Below, piece after piece: positions 29,380 through 37,772 of a stretch of 64,000 nt of DNA. Below the pieces are notes generated by a model. That model had not been told where the DNA came from, did not search any database, and saw only the letters and a program-made list of their open reading frames with translations. Made by a program: the position numbers and the translations under genes. Each line of letters starts with the position of its first letter. Position 1 is the stretch's first letter. This stretch comes from Rhodospirillaceae bacterium (GTDB lineage: Bacteria; Pseudomonadota; Alphaproteobacteria; MPNO01; UBA2964). Location: positions 25,989 to 89,988 of the forward strand of contig PAPV01000005.1 in the NCBI GenBank assembly GCA_002709075.1. The letters run 5' to 3'.

Positions 29380-30015
29380 TTACTTTAATATAAGACTCTC
29401 TATTTGTTCTATCAAAAATACAAGTCCAACCCCCAGAGCTATTGCTCCCCCAATGCGTGGTTGAATTTCTTGCGTATGTTTTGCTTTCCAAACAGTTAAA
29501 ATTAACCAAGATGTGCCCATCGCTATGCAATATTGTATTACTGCAAAACCTATTAAATACGAGAGAAAAGGTGATGTTTCCGCGCCAAGAATTGCGGCAC
29601 CGTATGCACACCCATGGAAAAATCCGGCAATTGCGAAGATTGCAGCAAATATTTTTGTGTTATACTTATGTCCGGAAACTACAAGTATTCCAGCCAAAAC
29701 TACAGAACTAGCAATTGTTGCTTCAAGAAACGGTAGCATGAGTCCATTCGTACTAACTATGCATCCGGTAACAGTTGCTGTGATAAAAGTAATAGTTAAT
29801 ATTTTACGTAAAGAACAAAAAGCTACCGCAATGCCAACTAAAATAATGAAAGCTAAATGATCAAATCCAATAACCGGATGTCCGAAACCTGATAAAAGAC
29901 CTTGCCAAAATGTTACAGGCACTTGTCCCCCCATGGGATGGTGAGCAAATACCGGGTTTGCGAATAATGTTGCGCTCGGAATCCCAAGAACAATAAGGTT
30001 TTTGATCTTTACCAT
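29380..30015 (-). CDS. HupE/UreJ family permease
   Basis: A 211-residue membrane protein with a probable signal sequence (residues 1-24, ending NPVFA before HHPMGG) and then the family motif FGHPVIGFDHLAFII, whose His/Asp residues bind metal. Six hydrophobic segments are visible, one with FFHGCAYGAAI. Members transport nickel or cobalt. No urease or hydrogenase gene is nearby; cobalt supply is one possibility. It stands alone, convergent with the tRNA. Confidence 0.85.
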   Translation of the reverse strand: MVKIKNLIVLGIPSATLFANPVFAHHPMGGQVPVTFWQGLLSGFGHPVIGFDHLAFIILVGIAVAFCSLRKILTITFITATVTGCIVSTNGLMLPFLEATIASSVVLAGILVVSGHKYNTKIFAAIFAIAGFFHGCAYGAAILGAETSPFLSYLIGFAVIQYCIAMGTSWLILTVWKAKHTQEIQPRIGGAIALGVGLVFLIEQIESLILK

Positions 30016-30179
30016 TTCCTTAACATATATTTATTAATGCAAAAAAACATTTAGTTTTCAAATTGATAAAAACTCTTTTCATATGTTGCAATATATTGCG
30101 CTTATAATTTGGATGGTTAAATGGTTGAAATGGTTTTACAGTTCAAAAAATATATAATCAAGGACTCAAGGAGGCCAAA

Positions 30180-31586
30180 ATGTCAAGGAATCAAGATCTC
30201 CGATCTTTTATTAGCCAAGTACGGAAACTTGGGCCAAAATTCTATCAGAGTGTCTCACGGTCCGTAAAACCTCAGTATGAAAGCTGCGTTATACAGCAAA
30301 AGCTTGCAGTTCAAGATCGCTATCCCATTGTATCTTTCTCGAAAGTAAGTGGTTCGAAGCGGTCCATGATCTCAAATATCTTCGGTAGTTATGATCTATT
30401 GGGTTTGGCCCTAGGTGTAAGCCCAGGCGGAGACAGATCTATGGTTTTAAAAGCTTTCAGAGAACGGGCAGAAAATCCTTTTCAACCAGTTTATGTTTCT
30501 AAAAATTACGCGCCAGTGCGAGAGGTTATTGAAACTGGAGATGATGTTGATCTTTCTTCATTGCCGATTGTTCATCACGCTGAACAGGATTCAGGGAAAT
30601 ACATTACTGCTGGAGTATTAATTGTAAAAGACCCTGATTCTGGCGTGTTCAATACAGGTATGTACAGACACGAGTTGAAGGGAAAAAAAGAACTTAGTTG
30701 TATGTTTAATCCTGCGCACCATGCTGCTCATATTTATCGCCGTTGTAGGGATCTCAAAAAACCAATGGAGGCAATTCTTTTCATCGGCCATCATCCCGCA
30801 GCACTAATCGGATCTTTATCAGAAGGCACAATAAATACATCAGAACTAGATATTATGGGAGGCTTGATGGGAGAACCGCTAGCAGTCATAAATGGTGAAA
30901 CTGTGGATCTTCCAGTGCCTGCATTTGCCGAAATTGCTATTGAGGGATACCTTGATCCCGATAGTGAAACATCAGATGGTCCATTTGCCGAGTTTACTAA
31001 CTATTACGGACCAGCGAAAGATACTGTAGGTCTTTTGAATGTAACCGCAATTACTAGACGCGGAGATGCTATTTATCATGATCTTGATCCTGCACACCAA
31101 GAACATAATCTTGCAAATGCATTATCACTTGAAAGCCGAGTTTTTGATAGCGTTAAGACGCTTGTGCCGTCAGTAAGCGCAGTTTCTGTTCCTGTAGCCG
31201 GTTCATGTAGATTCATGACTTATGTTGCGATTCGGAAAACTGTTCCGGGCCAAGGAAAATCAGCTGGTATTGCTGCGATAAGCGCAAATCCTAATTTAAA
31301 AACCGTAATTGTGGTTGATGCCGATGTTGATATTTACGACGATACTCGTGTTCTTTGGGCGCTAAATACTTGTTGCGAGGCCGACCAAGATCTTACAATC
31401 ATTCCCTATGCGTTGGGTTCTCACCTTAATCCTTCATCATATGGGGAGTGGCGCGATAAACGGGGCCCTATGAATACTAAAATGATTTTCGATGCTACTC
31501 GTCCTGTTTCTAAATCCTTTGAGGAACCAATTTTTCCGCCTAAGGAAGCTTGGTCACGCATCAATTTAAACGACTGGCTAGATTAA
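30180..31586 (+). CDS. UbiD family decarboxylase (468 residues)
   Basis: A UbiD-superfamily prenyl-FMN-dependent (de)carboxylase. Family blocks are FSKVSGSKRSMISNIFGSY at the N-terminus, GMYRHELKGK near residue 161, FIGHHPAALIGS, and SDGPFAEFTNYYG near residue 278, which carries the catalytic glutamate region. An AGGAGG-like box precedes the ATG. It is the first enzyme of the catabolic island. The substrate is unknown; aromatic or alpha,beta-unsaturated acids are typical. The flavin prenyltransferase UbiX is not in this window. Confidence 0.9.
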   Translation: MSRNQDLRSFISQVRKLGPKFYQSVSRSVKPQYESCVIQQKLAVQDRYPIVSFSKVSGSKRSMISNIFGSYDLLGLALGVSPGGDRSMVLKAFRERAENPFQPVYVSKNYAPVREVIETGDDVDLSSLPIVHHAEQDSGKYITAGVLIVKDPDSGVFNTGMYRHELKGKKELSCMFNPAHHAAHIYRRCRDLKKPMEAILFIGHHPAALIGSLSEGTINTSELDIMGGLMGEPLAVINGETVDLPVPAFAEIAIEGYLDPDSETSDGPFAEFTNYYGPAKDTVGLLNVTAITRRGDAIYHDLDPAHQEHNLANALSLESRVFDSVKTLVPSVSAVSVPVAGSCRFMTYVAIRKTVPGQGKSAGIAAISANPNLKTVIVVDADVDIYDDTRVLWALNTCCEADQDLTIIPYALGSHLNPSSYGEWRDKRGPMNTKMIFDATRPVSKSFEEPIFPPKEAWSRINLNDWLD

Positions 31587-31812
31587 TCTATATCCAAGTT
31601 ATGCAAAAAGCCTGTGTATTATTAATAAGAGGAAGCTTACTTGCGGGGTTTTTTAGTCAGTAAGTTTTCTTTTAGGTCAAGTCCCGTAAATAATATTGAA
31701 AAACGCAAGAGTTCTGATGAGTTCATTAATTATAAAACCATATCTGATTTACTAACTTTGCCTAAAATTACAAAGATTTCCTTTGCACATTTTTTCTTAC
31801 TACATGTCAGGG

Positions 31813-33159
31813 TTATCGTTTGTTTTCTGGATGTACCTCTGGATGAATAAACAAAAGCCATGCGAGCCAGAACATGAATATTGTCGATATTAAACCAATT
31901 ACAAAGAAACTAGCTTCCAGTCCTATCAGTCCAGCAAGCCAACCCATGAGAACTGGGGCTCCAACGGAAGTAAAACGGTTTGCAGTTCCACGAAGGCCAA
32001 TTGCACGGCCTTTAGATTCAGGTCCAGCTGTCGCTAGCATTAAATTAATAATTAATGGTTGGTGAATTCCATTTGATAAATTCCGTACACAAGACATTAT
32101 ACAAAATGCTACGTACACAGCTATAAGTGGAGAAATTTCAAGTAGCCAATTTATACTACCTGCAACAAAAGATTTTACCGGTGTGGTTGATATTAAAGGG
32201 GTAATGCAAATCAACACCAACCCTATAAATACGGAAGTCCAGAGTAACCAGTAGGCCTTTATGTGGCGCCGCAAAGATTGTGCCCAAAGTGACCCTATAG
32301 CTGCGGTTGCAGATGAAAGAGACACCAAATAACCAATTAAGGTCGCCGAAATGTTCTCAACCTCGCCCAACCAATAAATAAAAAAAGTACTGTTAATATT
32401 ATTTCCGACATGGACCATCATGCCAATCATCACTGTGATTGAGACTGCGGGTATAGACAATAGCCGTAAAGAAAAAACGTACTCCGTAAAACGTGGTTTG
32501 ATTTCGCGGAGGGTGATAGGTGGAATTGGTGTCCCTTTTTTTTCTGCTTCGCGCTCACGAGCATTTTTAATTGGGGGTAAAAACAAAATACATAAAATAA
32601 ATCCAACACCGCATAGACCGACGAGGCTGAATGCTGCCCATGGCCCTGCTAAGTCCCAAGTATGACCAACAACCGGGGGCCCTAACATGTGGCCAATTCT
32701 TATAACGGCTCCGAGTCTGCCCGCATATCTTGTTCTTCCTTTCATTACCTGACCCACAAGAGTCTGTGCCCCCATCCAACCGATCGAGTCTGTCATGCCT
32801 GATATCAATTGGATGATTATAAAAGCCCATATAAACGGAAGAGCTGGATACATAAAAGGCGTCACTAAAGCAGCAAGACCGATAACTAAAAGAACGCGAT
32901 TAGTGCCTATTCGGTCCATAAGGATGCCGGCATGTATTGAAAATAAAAGAGATAATACGGGCCGACATCCAAGTGCGATTCCAGCAAGAAGACCTGCCTG
33001 AAGACCCAACTGCTGAGCCGCAAATAGCGGCACAATTGGCATTAACATAAAATGGGTACTGGTAGAGAATAACCCAATTCCATAAATAGCAACTTCATGC
33101 CGGAGGGGAATTGATTCAACCGGTAAACTTTTTGAAGATTGTTTATTGTTTTTTTTCAC
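31813..33159 (-). CDS. MFS transporter (448 residues)
   Basis: A 12-helix major facilitator. The N-terminal half has LLAGIALGCRPVLSLLFS and the loop GILMDRIGTNRVLLV (family motif A, G.L.DR.G); the middle has a long cytoplasmic loop with charged residues (around EREAEKKG); the C-terminal half has GRAIGLRGTANRFTSVGAP. It is divergent from the quinone oxidoreductase gene. Its place among acid-degrading enzymes suggests uptake or efflux of an organic acid, but this is inference. Confidence 0.85.
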   Translation of the reverse strand: MKKNNKQSSKSLPVESIPLRHEVAIYGIGLFSTSTHFMLMPIVPLFAAQQLGLQAGLLAGIALGCRPVLSLLFSIHAGILMDRIGTNRVLLVIGLAALVTPFMYPALPFIWAFIIIQLISGMTDSIGWMGAQTLVGQVMKGRTRYAGRLGAVIRIGHMLGPPVVGHTWDLAGPWAAFSLVGLCGVGFILCILFLPPIKNAREREAEKKGTPIPPITLREIKPRFTEYVFSLRLLSIPAVSITVMIGMMVHVGNNINSTFFIYWLGEVENISATLIGYLVSLSSATAAIGSLWAQSLRRHIKAYWLLWTSVFIGLVLICITPLISTTPVKSFVAGSINWLLEISPLIAVYVAFCIMSCVRNLSNGIHQPLIINLMLATAGPESKGRAIGLRGTANRFTSVGAPVLMGWLAGLIGLEASFFVIGLISTIFMFWLAWLLFIHPEVHPENKR

Positions 33160-33290
33160 GTCTATTAATATTTACACAACGGAATTTTTCATAAATTAAA
33201 GCCGTATATCTGTCTACTCTCGGGGTTTTATAGAACCTATGGCAGTGTTATCTTTTTATACTAATTTTTTGAATAATCCGAGGAAAAAAA

Positions 33291-34283
33291 ATGCGTGCAG
33301 TCGTCATCGACGAATTTGGGCCAGTTGAAAACCATCAACTTAAAGAAATCAATAAGCCAAAACCGGGCGAGGGTGAGGTCCTCATCGACGTGGTTGCAAT
33401 CGGCGTGAATTTTCCGGACACGCTTATGATGCAGGGGTTATATCAGACTAAACCTCAACGTCCTTTCACTCCGGGAAGAGATATTGCCGGTACAGTAACA
33501 GAAGTTGGAAGTGGAGTTGTAGAATTTAGTCCAGGTGACCGAGTTGTTGCAATTGTTCCATGGGGTGGCTACGCAGAATTCGCGGTCGCGCCGGTAGCAA
33601 GATGTTTTAGTCTTCCTGACCATGTTGATTACGAAACTGCAGCCGGAATGATTACTACCTATATGACTGCTTGGGTAGCTTTGATGGAACGTGGTGCCTA
33701 CAATGTAGGCGAAAAGGTTTTAGTTCTTGGCGCAAGTGGCGGCGTTGGATTAGCGGCAATCCAAATTATAAAAGCAAAAGGCGGTGTGGCAGTCGGTGGC
33801 TCCTTATCGGCAGCTAGTCGGAAGGTCGTTACAGAAAATGGTGCAGATGCTGTAATCGATTTGGCGCGTGGAGACCCAAAAGAGAGCTTGCGAGCTCAGG
33901 TTTTTGAGGCAGTTGGTGAAGATGGTGTTGATATTTGCTTAGATCCAGTGGGAGGGCAGTATTTTGATGCCGCACTGCGGGCACTTTCCTTCGCTGGCAG
34001 GATTGTTGTGATTGGATTTGTAGATGGTATACCAACCGCACGTCCCAATTATTTTAATGTTAAAAATTTGACTATGGCAGGAATGGCGTTGGATCTGCAT
34101 TTTCGATTTAAACCGGAGGTGATTAATAAGGCGATCTCTGATATTTTTTTAATGTACAAAGAGAAAAGTATTAGTCCAGTAATTACCTCCGTGGTTGCAC
34201 TTGATAAATGGAAGGATGCAGTGACTCAAATAGGTAAGGGTAAAAGTGCTGGAAAAATCGTTTTGTCGACCAGTCGAGAATAG
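33291..34283 (+). CDS. NADPH:quinone oxidoreductase family protein (MDR type)
   Basis: A 330-residue zinc-independent medium-chain dehydrogenase/reductase. The catalytic domain has GVNFPDTLMMQGLYQ and FTPGRDIAGTV; the nucleotide motif is LGASGGVGLAAIQIIKA near residue 147; and DICLDPVGGQYFD is characteristic of the quinone reductase/YhdH-like group. Possible roles are reduction of quinones or of enoyl-CoA-like double bonds. The next gene starts 10 bases downstream, so it leads a three-gene operon with the ADP-forming acyl-CoA synthetase subunits. Confidence 0.88.
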   Translation: MRAVVIDEFGPVENHQLKEINKPKPGEGEVLIDVVAIGVNFPDTLMMQGLYQTKPQRPFTPGRDIAGTVTEVGSGVVEFSPGDRVVAIVPWGGYAEFAVAPVARCFSLPDHVDYETAAGMITTYMTAWVALMERGAYNVGEKVLVLGASGGVGLAAIQIIKAKGGVAVGGSLSAASRKVVTENGADAVIDLARGDPKESLRAQVFEAVGEDGVDICLDPVGGQYFDAALRALSFAGRIVVIGFVDGIPTARPNYFNVKNLTMAGMALDLHFRFKPEVINKAISDIFLMYKEKSISPVITSVVALDKWKDAVTQIGKGKSAGKIVLSTSRE

Positions 34284-34293
34284 GAGCTTATTT

Positions 34294-34986
34294 ATGGCTA
34301 ACCGGACCCAAAAAATTATTCAAAACGCGCTAAGCCGAGGACAATCTGCTCTTTCTGAGTACGAGAGTAAAAGAGTGCTTGCGGCTTACGGAATACCAAT
34401 TAGTAAGGAATTACTGGTAACTTCTGCTTCTCAAGCGCGCGCTGCTGCAAAAAAGATTGGTTATCCAATTGTGCTCAAGGCCTGCTCACCAAATGAAACT
34501 CATAAAACCGAAAAGGGATTAGTAGTTGTCAACTTATCAAATCAAAAAGAATTGAACTTAGCTTGGTTGTCCCTTGGAAAAAAAGCAGGCAAGTCATACA
34601 AAGGTGCTTGGTTGGTCCAAGAGATGGTAAAGGGTTCACGCGAAATTATGATCGGGATGCATCGCGACCCCGGATTTGGCCCAGCTGTGATGTTCGGTTT
34701 AGGGGGTATTTTTACTGAAATTCTACAAGATGTGGTATTCCGGGTAGCGCCATTACGCAAAAGAGATGCGAGCGATATGCTGCGTGGCATAAGAGCAAAA
34801 AAAATACTTAATGAAATCCGTGGTTTGCCTGCTGCTAATCGAGAGATTTTAACACACACTTTGATGGCAGTTGGACAAATCGCTTTGGATCACCCAGATA
34901 TTGCCGAAATCGATATTAATCCGATGATTATTCGCGGAGCAAAAGCGGTTGCAGTTGATGGTTTGATTATGTTTTCGGAGAGCTAA
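34294..34986 (+). CDS. ADP-forming acyl-CoA synthetase, beta (ATP-grasp) subunit
   Basis: A 230-residue ATP-grasp protein matching the beta part of ADP-forming acyl-CoA synthetases. It starts with LSEYESKRVLAAYGIPISKE, continues with YPIVLKACSP.ETHKT and MFGLGGIFTEILQDVVFRVAPL, and ends with AEIDINPMII, the Mg/ATP site. A frame opens 48 bases earlier, but the ATG at 34294 has AGGAG at good distance and follows the upstream stop. The alpha subunit follows after 3 bases. Confidence 0.87.
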   Translation: MANRTQKIIQNALSRGQSALSEYESKRVLAAYGIPISKELLVTSASQARAAAKKIGYPIVLKACSPNETHKTEKGLVVVNLSNQKELNLAWLSLGKKAGKSYKGAWLVQEMVKGSREIMIGMHRDPGFGPAVMFGLGGIFTEILQDVVFRVAPLRKRDASDMLRGIRAKKILNEIRGLPAANREILTHTLMAVGQIALDHPDIAEIDINPMIIRGAKAVAVDGLIMFSES

Positions 34987-34989
34987 ATA

Positions 34990-36381
34990 ATGCCTTCGAT
35001 TATGGAAAGGTTTTTCAATCCTAAGTCTGTGGTAATTGTTGGCGCGTCGGGTACGGTGGGAAAACCAGGAAACGTTGTAATTCAGAATATGCTGGATAAT
35101 AAATATAGGGGCGAAATTTTTCTGGTTAATCCACGTGGTGGTAAAATTGGGAAGTTACCAGTGATAACGTCCATAAATAAACTACCAGAAAATATTGATC
35201 AGGCCGTGGTAACACTCCCCGCTGATTTGGTGCCAGAGACGATTCGTGCGCTATCCAAAAAAGGTGTTAATGCAATAATTTTAGCCGCAAGCGGGTTTGC
35301 GGAAGTAGACCAATTGGGAGAGAAACGTCAAAAAGAACTGCTTCAAGTAATCAAAGAAACTGGTGCCCGAGTAATTGGGCCTAATACCACGGGGCATATT
35401 TCGGTTCCCTCTAATTTTACATCGAGTTTTTTTCCGCTTGGCAAAGTTCCGCGAGGGAGTGTTTCTTACATTGCACAAACCGGAAACTTTTGCGGGATAT
35501 CTATACGCCATTTAATAAGCGCAGAAAATTATGGTATAGCACGATCCTGTGGTCTCGGAAATAAAGCTGATCTGGATGAATGCGATATTTTAGAATTCTA
35601 TGGGCAAGACGATGAAACCAAATCTATTTTCATGTACTTGGAGAGCATAAGCAATCCAACACGGTTTTTGAGAGTTGCTAAGCGTGTTTCAAGGAACAAG
35701 CCAGTTTTTTTACTCAAAGGGGGAGCAACAGAAGCAGGAGCTGCAGCTGCTCTGGCTCACACAGGATCGTTGGCGGCCGATGGCAGGATTGTTGAGGGTG
35801 CTATTATGCAAGCAGGTGTGACAAGGCTTACTCAATACTCACAGCTATTTCACGTTGCAAAAGCGCTAGATATGATGCCAATCCCCCGGGGTAATCGTGT
35901 GTCATTTCTCTCCCCATCTGGAGCATTTACTGTTTGCATGACTGATGTGTGTCGCAGTCTTGGTCTCGAAGTACCTGAGTTAGAGGATAAAACATGTAAG
36001 CGACTTCAGGATTTTGCCCCACCTTTTATTCGTATGCGCAATCCAGTAGATATTTTTGGATCAGTTGGAATTCATGGATATGATGTTGCATACAAAGATG
36101 CGTTAGAGGGGGTGTTAATAGATCGTAATATAGACTCTGTTGTTGCTATTTTAATGCTTACTACTGAAACGGGAATACCGGATTTAAAATTTATTGTTGA
36201 TCTAGCTAATAAATATTCAACCAAGCCAATTTATGTCACTTTTATGGGTGAACACAGACACAATATGGCTTCCAAGGAATTCCTAGAAGCTTCGGGTGTT
36301 CCGTGTTATTTAGAAATTGAGAGGCCATTCGAGGTTCTGTCAATTTTGGCGAAGTGCCGCCAATATATGCGTCGAAGTTGA
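34990..36381 (+). CDS. ADP-forming acyl-CoA synthetase, alpha (CoA-binding/ligase) subunit
   Basis: A 463-residue protein with the CoA-binding Rossmann domain first (SVVIVGASGTVGKPGN, residues 13-28), then two succinyl-CoA-synthetase-like ligase domains. The phosphorylated His sits in ALAHTGSLAADG near residue 256. With the preceding ATP-grasp gene it makes a split NDP-forming acyl-CoA synthetase that couples acyl-CoA and ADP + Pi to acid and ATP, or the reverse. Order beta then alpha, 3 bases apart. In this island it could activate an acid or recover ATP from a CoA thioester. Confidence 0.88.
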   Translation: MPSIMERFFNPKSVVIVGASGTVGKPGNVVIQNMLDNKYRGEIFLVNPRGGKIGKLPVITSINKLPENIDQAVVTLPADLVPETIRALSKKGVNAIILAASGFAEVDQLGEKRQKELLQVIKETGARVIGPNTTGHISVPSNFTSSFFPLGKVPRGSVSYIAQTGNFCGISIRHLISAENYGIARSCGLGNKADLDECDILEFYGQDDETKSIFMYLESISNPTRFLRVAKRVSRNKPVFLLKGGATEAGAAAALAHTGSLAADGRIVEGAIMQAGVTRLTQYSQLFHVAKALDMMPIPRGNRVSFLSPSGAFTVCMTDVCRSLGLEVPELEDKTCKRLQDFAPPFIRMRNPVDIFGSVGIHGYDVAYKDALEGVLIDRNIDSVVAILMLTTETGIPDLKFIVDLANKYSTKPIYVTFMGEHRHNMASKEFLEASGVPCYLEIERPFEVLSILAKCRQYMRRS

Positions 36382-36459
36382 TAAGTTTGACGCTGAGTTA
36401 GTAAATGGAAAATTAAATTTCTATTTTGTTAACTTAGAAATGCACCGGGTATTAATGAA

Positions 36460-36957
36460 CTATTTATTTGGTCTATTTTCACAATAATCCATTACCGCCC
36501 TAACCATACCGACATATCCAGTACAACGGCACAAATGCCCGGAAAGCACTGTTCGCAATTCTTCCTCAGTCGGATTTGGGCTTTCCCGAAGGTAAGCTGT
36601 GACAGACATTAATACACCGGTAGTGCAATAGCCGCATTGTAATCCATGATGTTTTTTAAACGCTTTCTGTAGACCCGAGAGTTCACCATTTTCATCTGCC
36701 AGACTCTCTGACGTATCTACTGTACACCCGTCAGCTTGAACTGCAAAAGTTAGACATGCTCTAGTAATATTTCCGTCAACTAAGACTGTACATGCACCGC
36801 AAACACCGTGCTCGCATCCTACATGACAACTTGTAATTCCAATTTCATGAGTTAAAAAATCTGTTAGAAGCATCCTTGGTTCAGCATAACCATTTACTTC
36901 CTTACCATTTAAATTAATCGTTACAGGATGTTTAGCTTCCTTATTTAGCTGCGGCAT
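36460..36957 (-). CDS. Molybdenum hydroxylase, [2Fe-2S] small subunit
   Basis: A 165-residue iron-sulfur subunit of the xanthine oxidase family. Two clusters are encoded: the plant-ferredoxin type CEHGVCGACTVLVDG (with a further Cys after it) near residue 49, and the C-terminal helical domain with CGYCTTGVLMS and LCRCTGY. It transfers electrons from the Mo site to FAD. It overlaps the FAD subunit gene by 13 bases and is the last gene of a large-medium-small operon. Confidence 0.93.
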   Translation of the reverse strand: MPQLNKEAKHPVTINLNGKEVNGYAEPRMLLTDFLTHEIGITSCHVGCEHGVCGACTVLVDGNITRACLTFAVQADGCTVDTSESLADENGELSGLQKAFKKHHGLQCGYCTTGVLMSVTAYLRESPNPTEEELRTVLSGHLCRCTGYVGMVRAVMDYCENRPNK

Positions 36958-37772
36958 TTTTTGGCTTCCTCAATTGTGTTTTTACCTAATCGCCTGACTA
37001 ACTCTCTTCGGTACCGCGATGTTGCGTGAACATCATCATAACCGCCAAGATCCCAAGCAAAAGCGTTCAGTGCATCTTCCAGCGCACTTCCATCCAACAT
37101 ATTCCATTCCCTAACTGTCGGTTTATCTGCAACACCCCCAATCCCAAGTTTAATTTTATCGGCCGTAACTACCGCGGCGACAGCCACAATCGCATAATCC
37201 CCGTGCCTCTGTGACATTTCACGAAAAGCATAGCCAGCGTCTGGATTTGCTATCGGATAACGCGCTGCGGTTACCATTTCATTGCTGCGCTTAGCTACAG
37301 ACAACATACCAGTTTGAAATTCCTTAGCCTTAAGACTTCGAGTTCCCGTGGCTGATGAAAGTACAACTTCGCCGCCTAACGTAGCTAAACAAAGTGGAAG
37401 TTCAGAAGAAGGATCTGCATGTACGAGAGAACCACATACAGTACCGCGTGCCCGGGTTTGATAGTGTCCGAGAACAGGAAGCGCTTTTGCTATCAAAGGA
37501 AGTTTACTTTGTGTTTGGGGCCATTTTTCAAGTTCGCATTGACGGGTTGCCGACCCGATTTCAATCATCCCATTTGTTTCTTTTATATACTTGCGTTCTT
37601 CGATCTTAGAAATATCAATTAATATAGAAGGTTCCACTAAGCGAAAGTTTAACATTGGAACTAAAGACATGCCTCCAGCAATCAATCTTGCATCCTCGCC
37701 ACCTTGCTCAAGCGCGTGAGTCGCTTCAGCAACCGACCCGACTTTCAAATAATCAAATCCCTTTGGCTTCAT
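36945..37772 (-). CDS. Molybdenum hydroxylase, FAD-binding medium subunit
   Basis: About 275 residues (CoxM/CutM type). The FAD-binding segments are ARLIAGGMSLVPMLNFRL and LGHYQTRARGTVCGSLVHAD (a relative of the TIGG/G.N segment), and the C-terminal domain follows. A frame is open 36 bases upstream, but the ATG at 37772 overlaps the stop of the large-subunit gene by four bases, the usual coupling, and gives the expected length. Confidence 0.92.
   Translation of the reverse strand: MKPKGFDYLKVGSVAEATHALEQGGEDARLIAGGMSLVPMLNFRLVEPSILIDISKIEERKYIKETNGMIEIGSATRQCELEKWPQTQSKLPLIAKALPVLGHYQTRARGTVCGSLVHADPSSELPLCLATLGGEVVLSSATGTRSLKAKEFQTGMLSVAKRSNEMVTAARYPIANPDAGYAFREMSQRHGDYAIVAVAAVVTADKIKLGIGGVADKPTVREWNMLDGSALEDALNAFAWDLGGYDDVHATSRYRRELVRRLGKNTIEEAKKCRS

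Noticed and set aside
31641..31850. 69-codon frame after the first UbiD gene
   Set aside because: No ribosome-binding site, no similarity, and it runs into the end of the opposite MFS gene.
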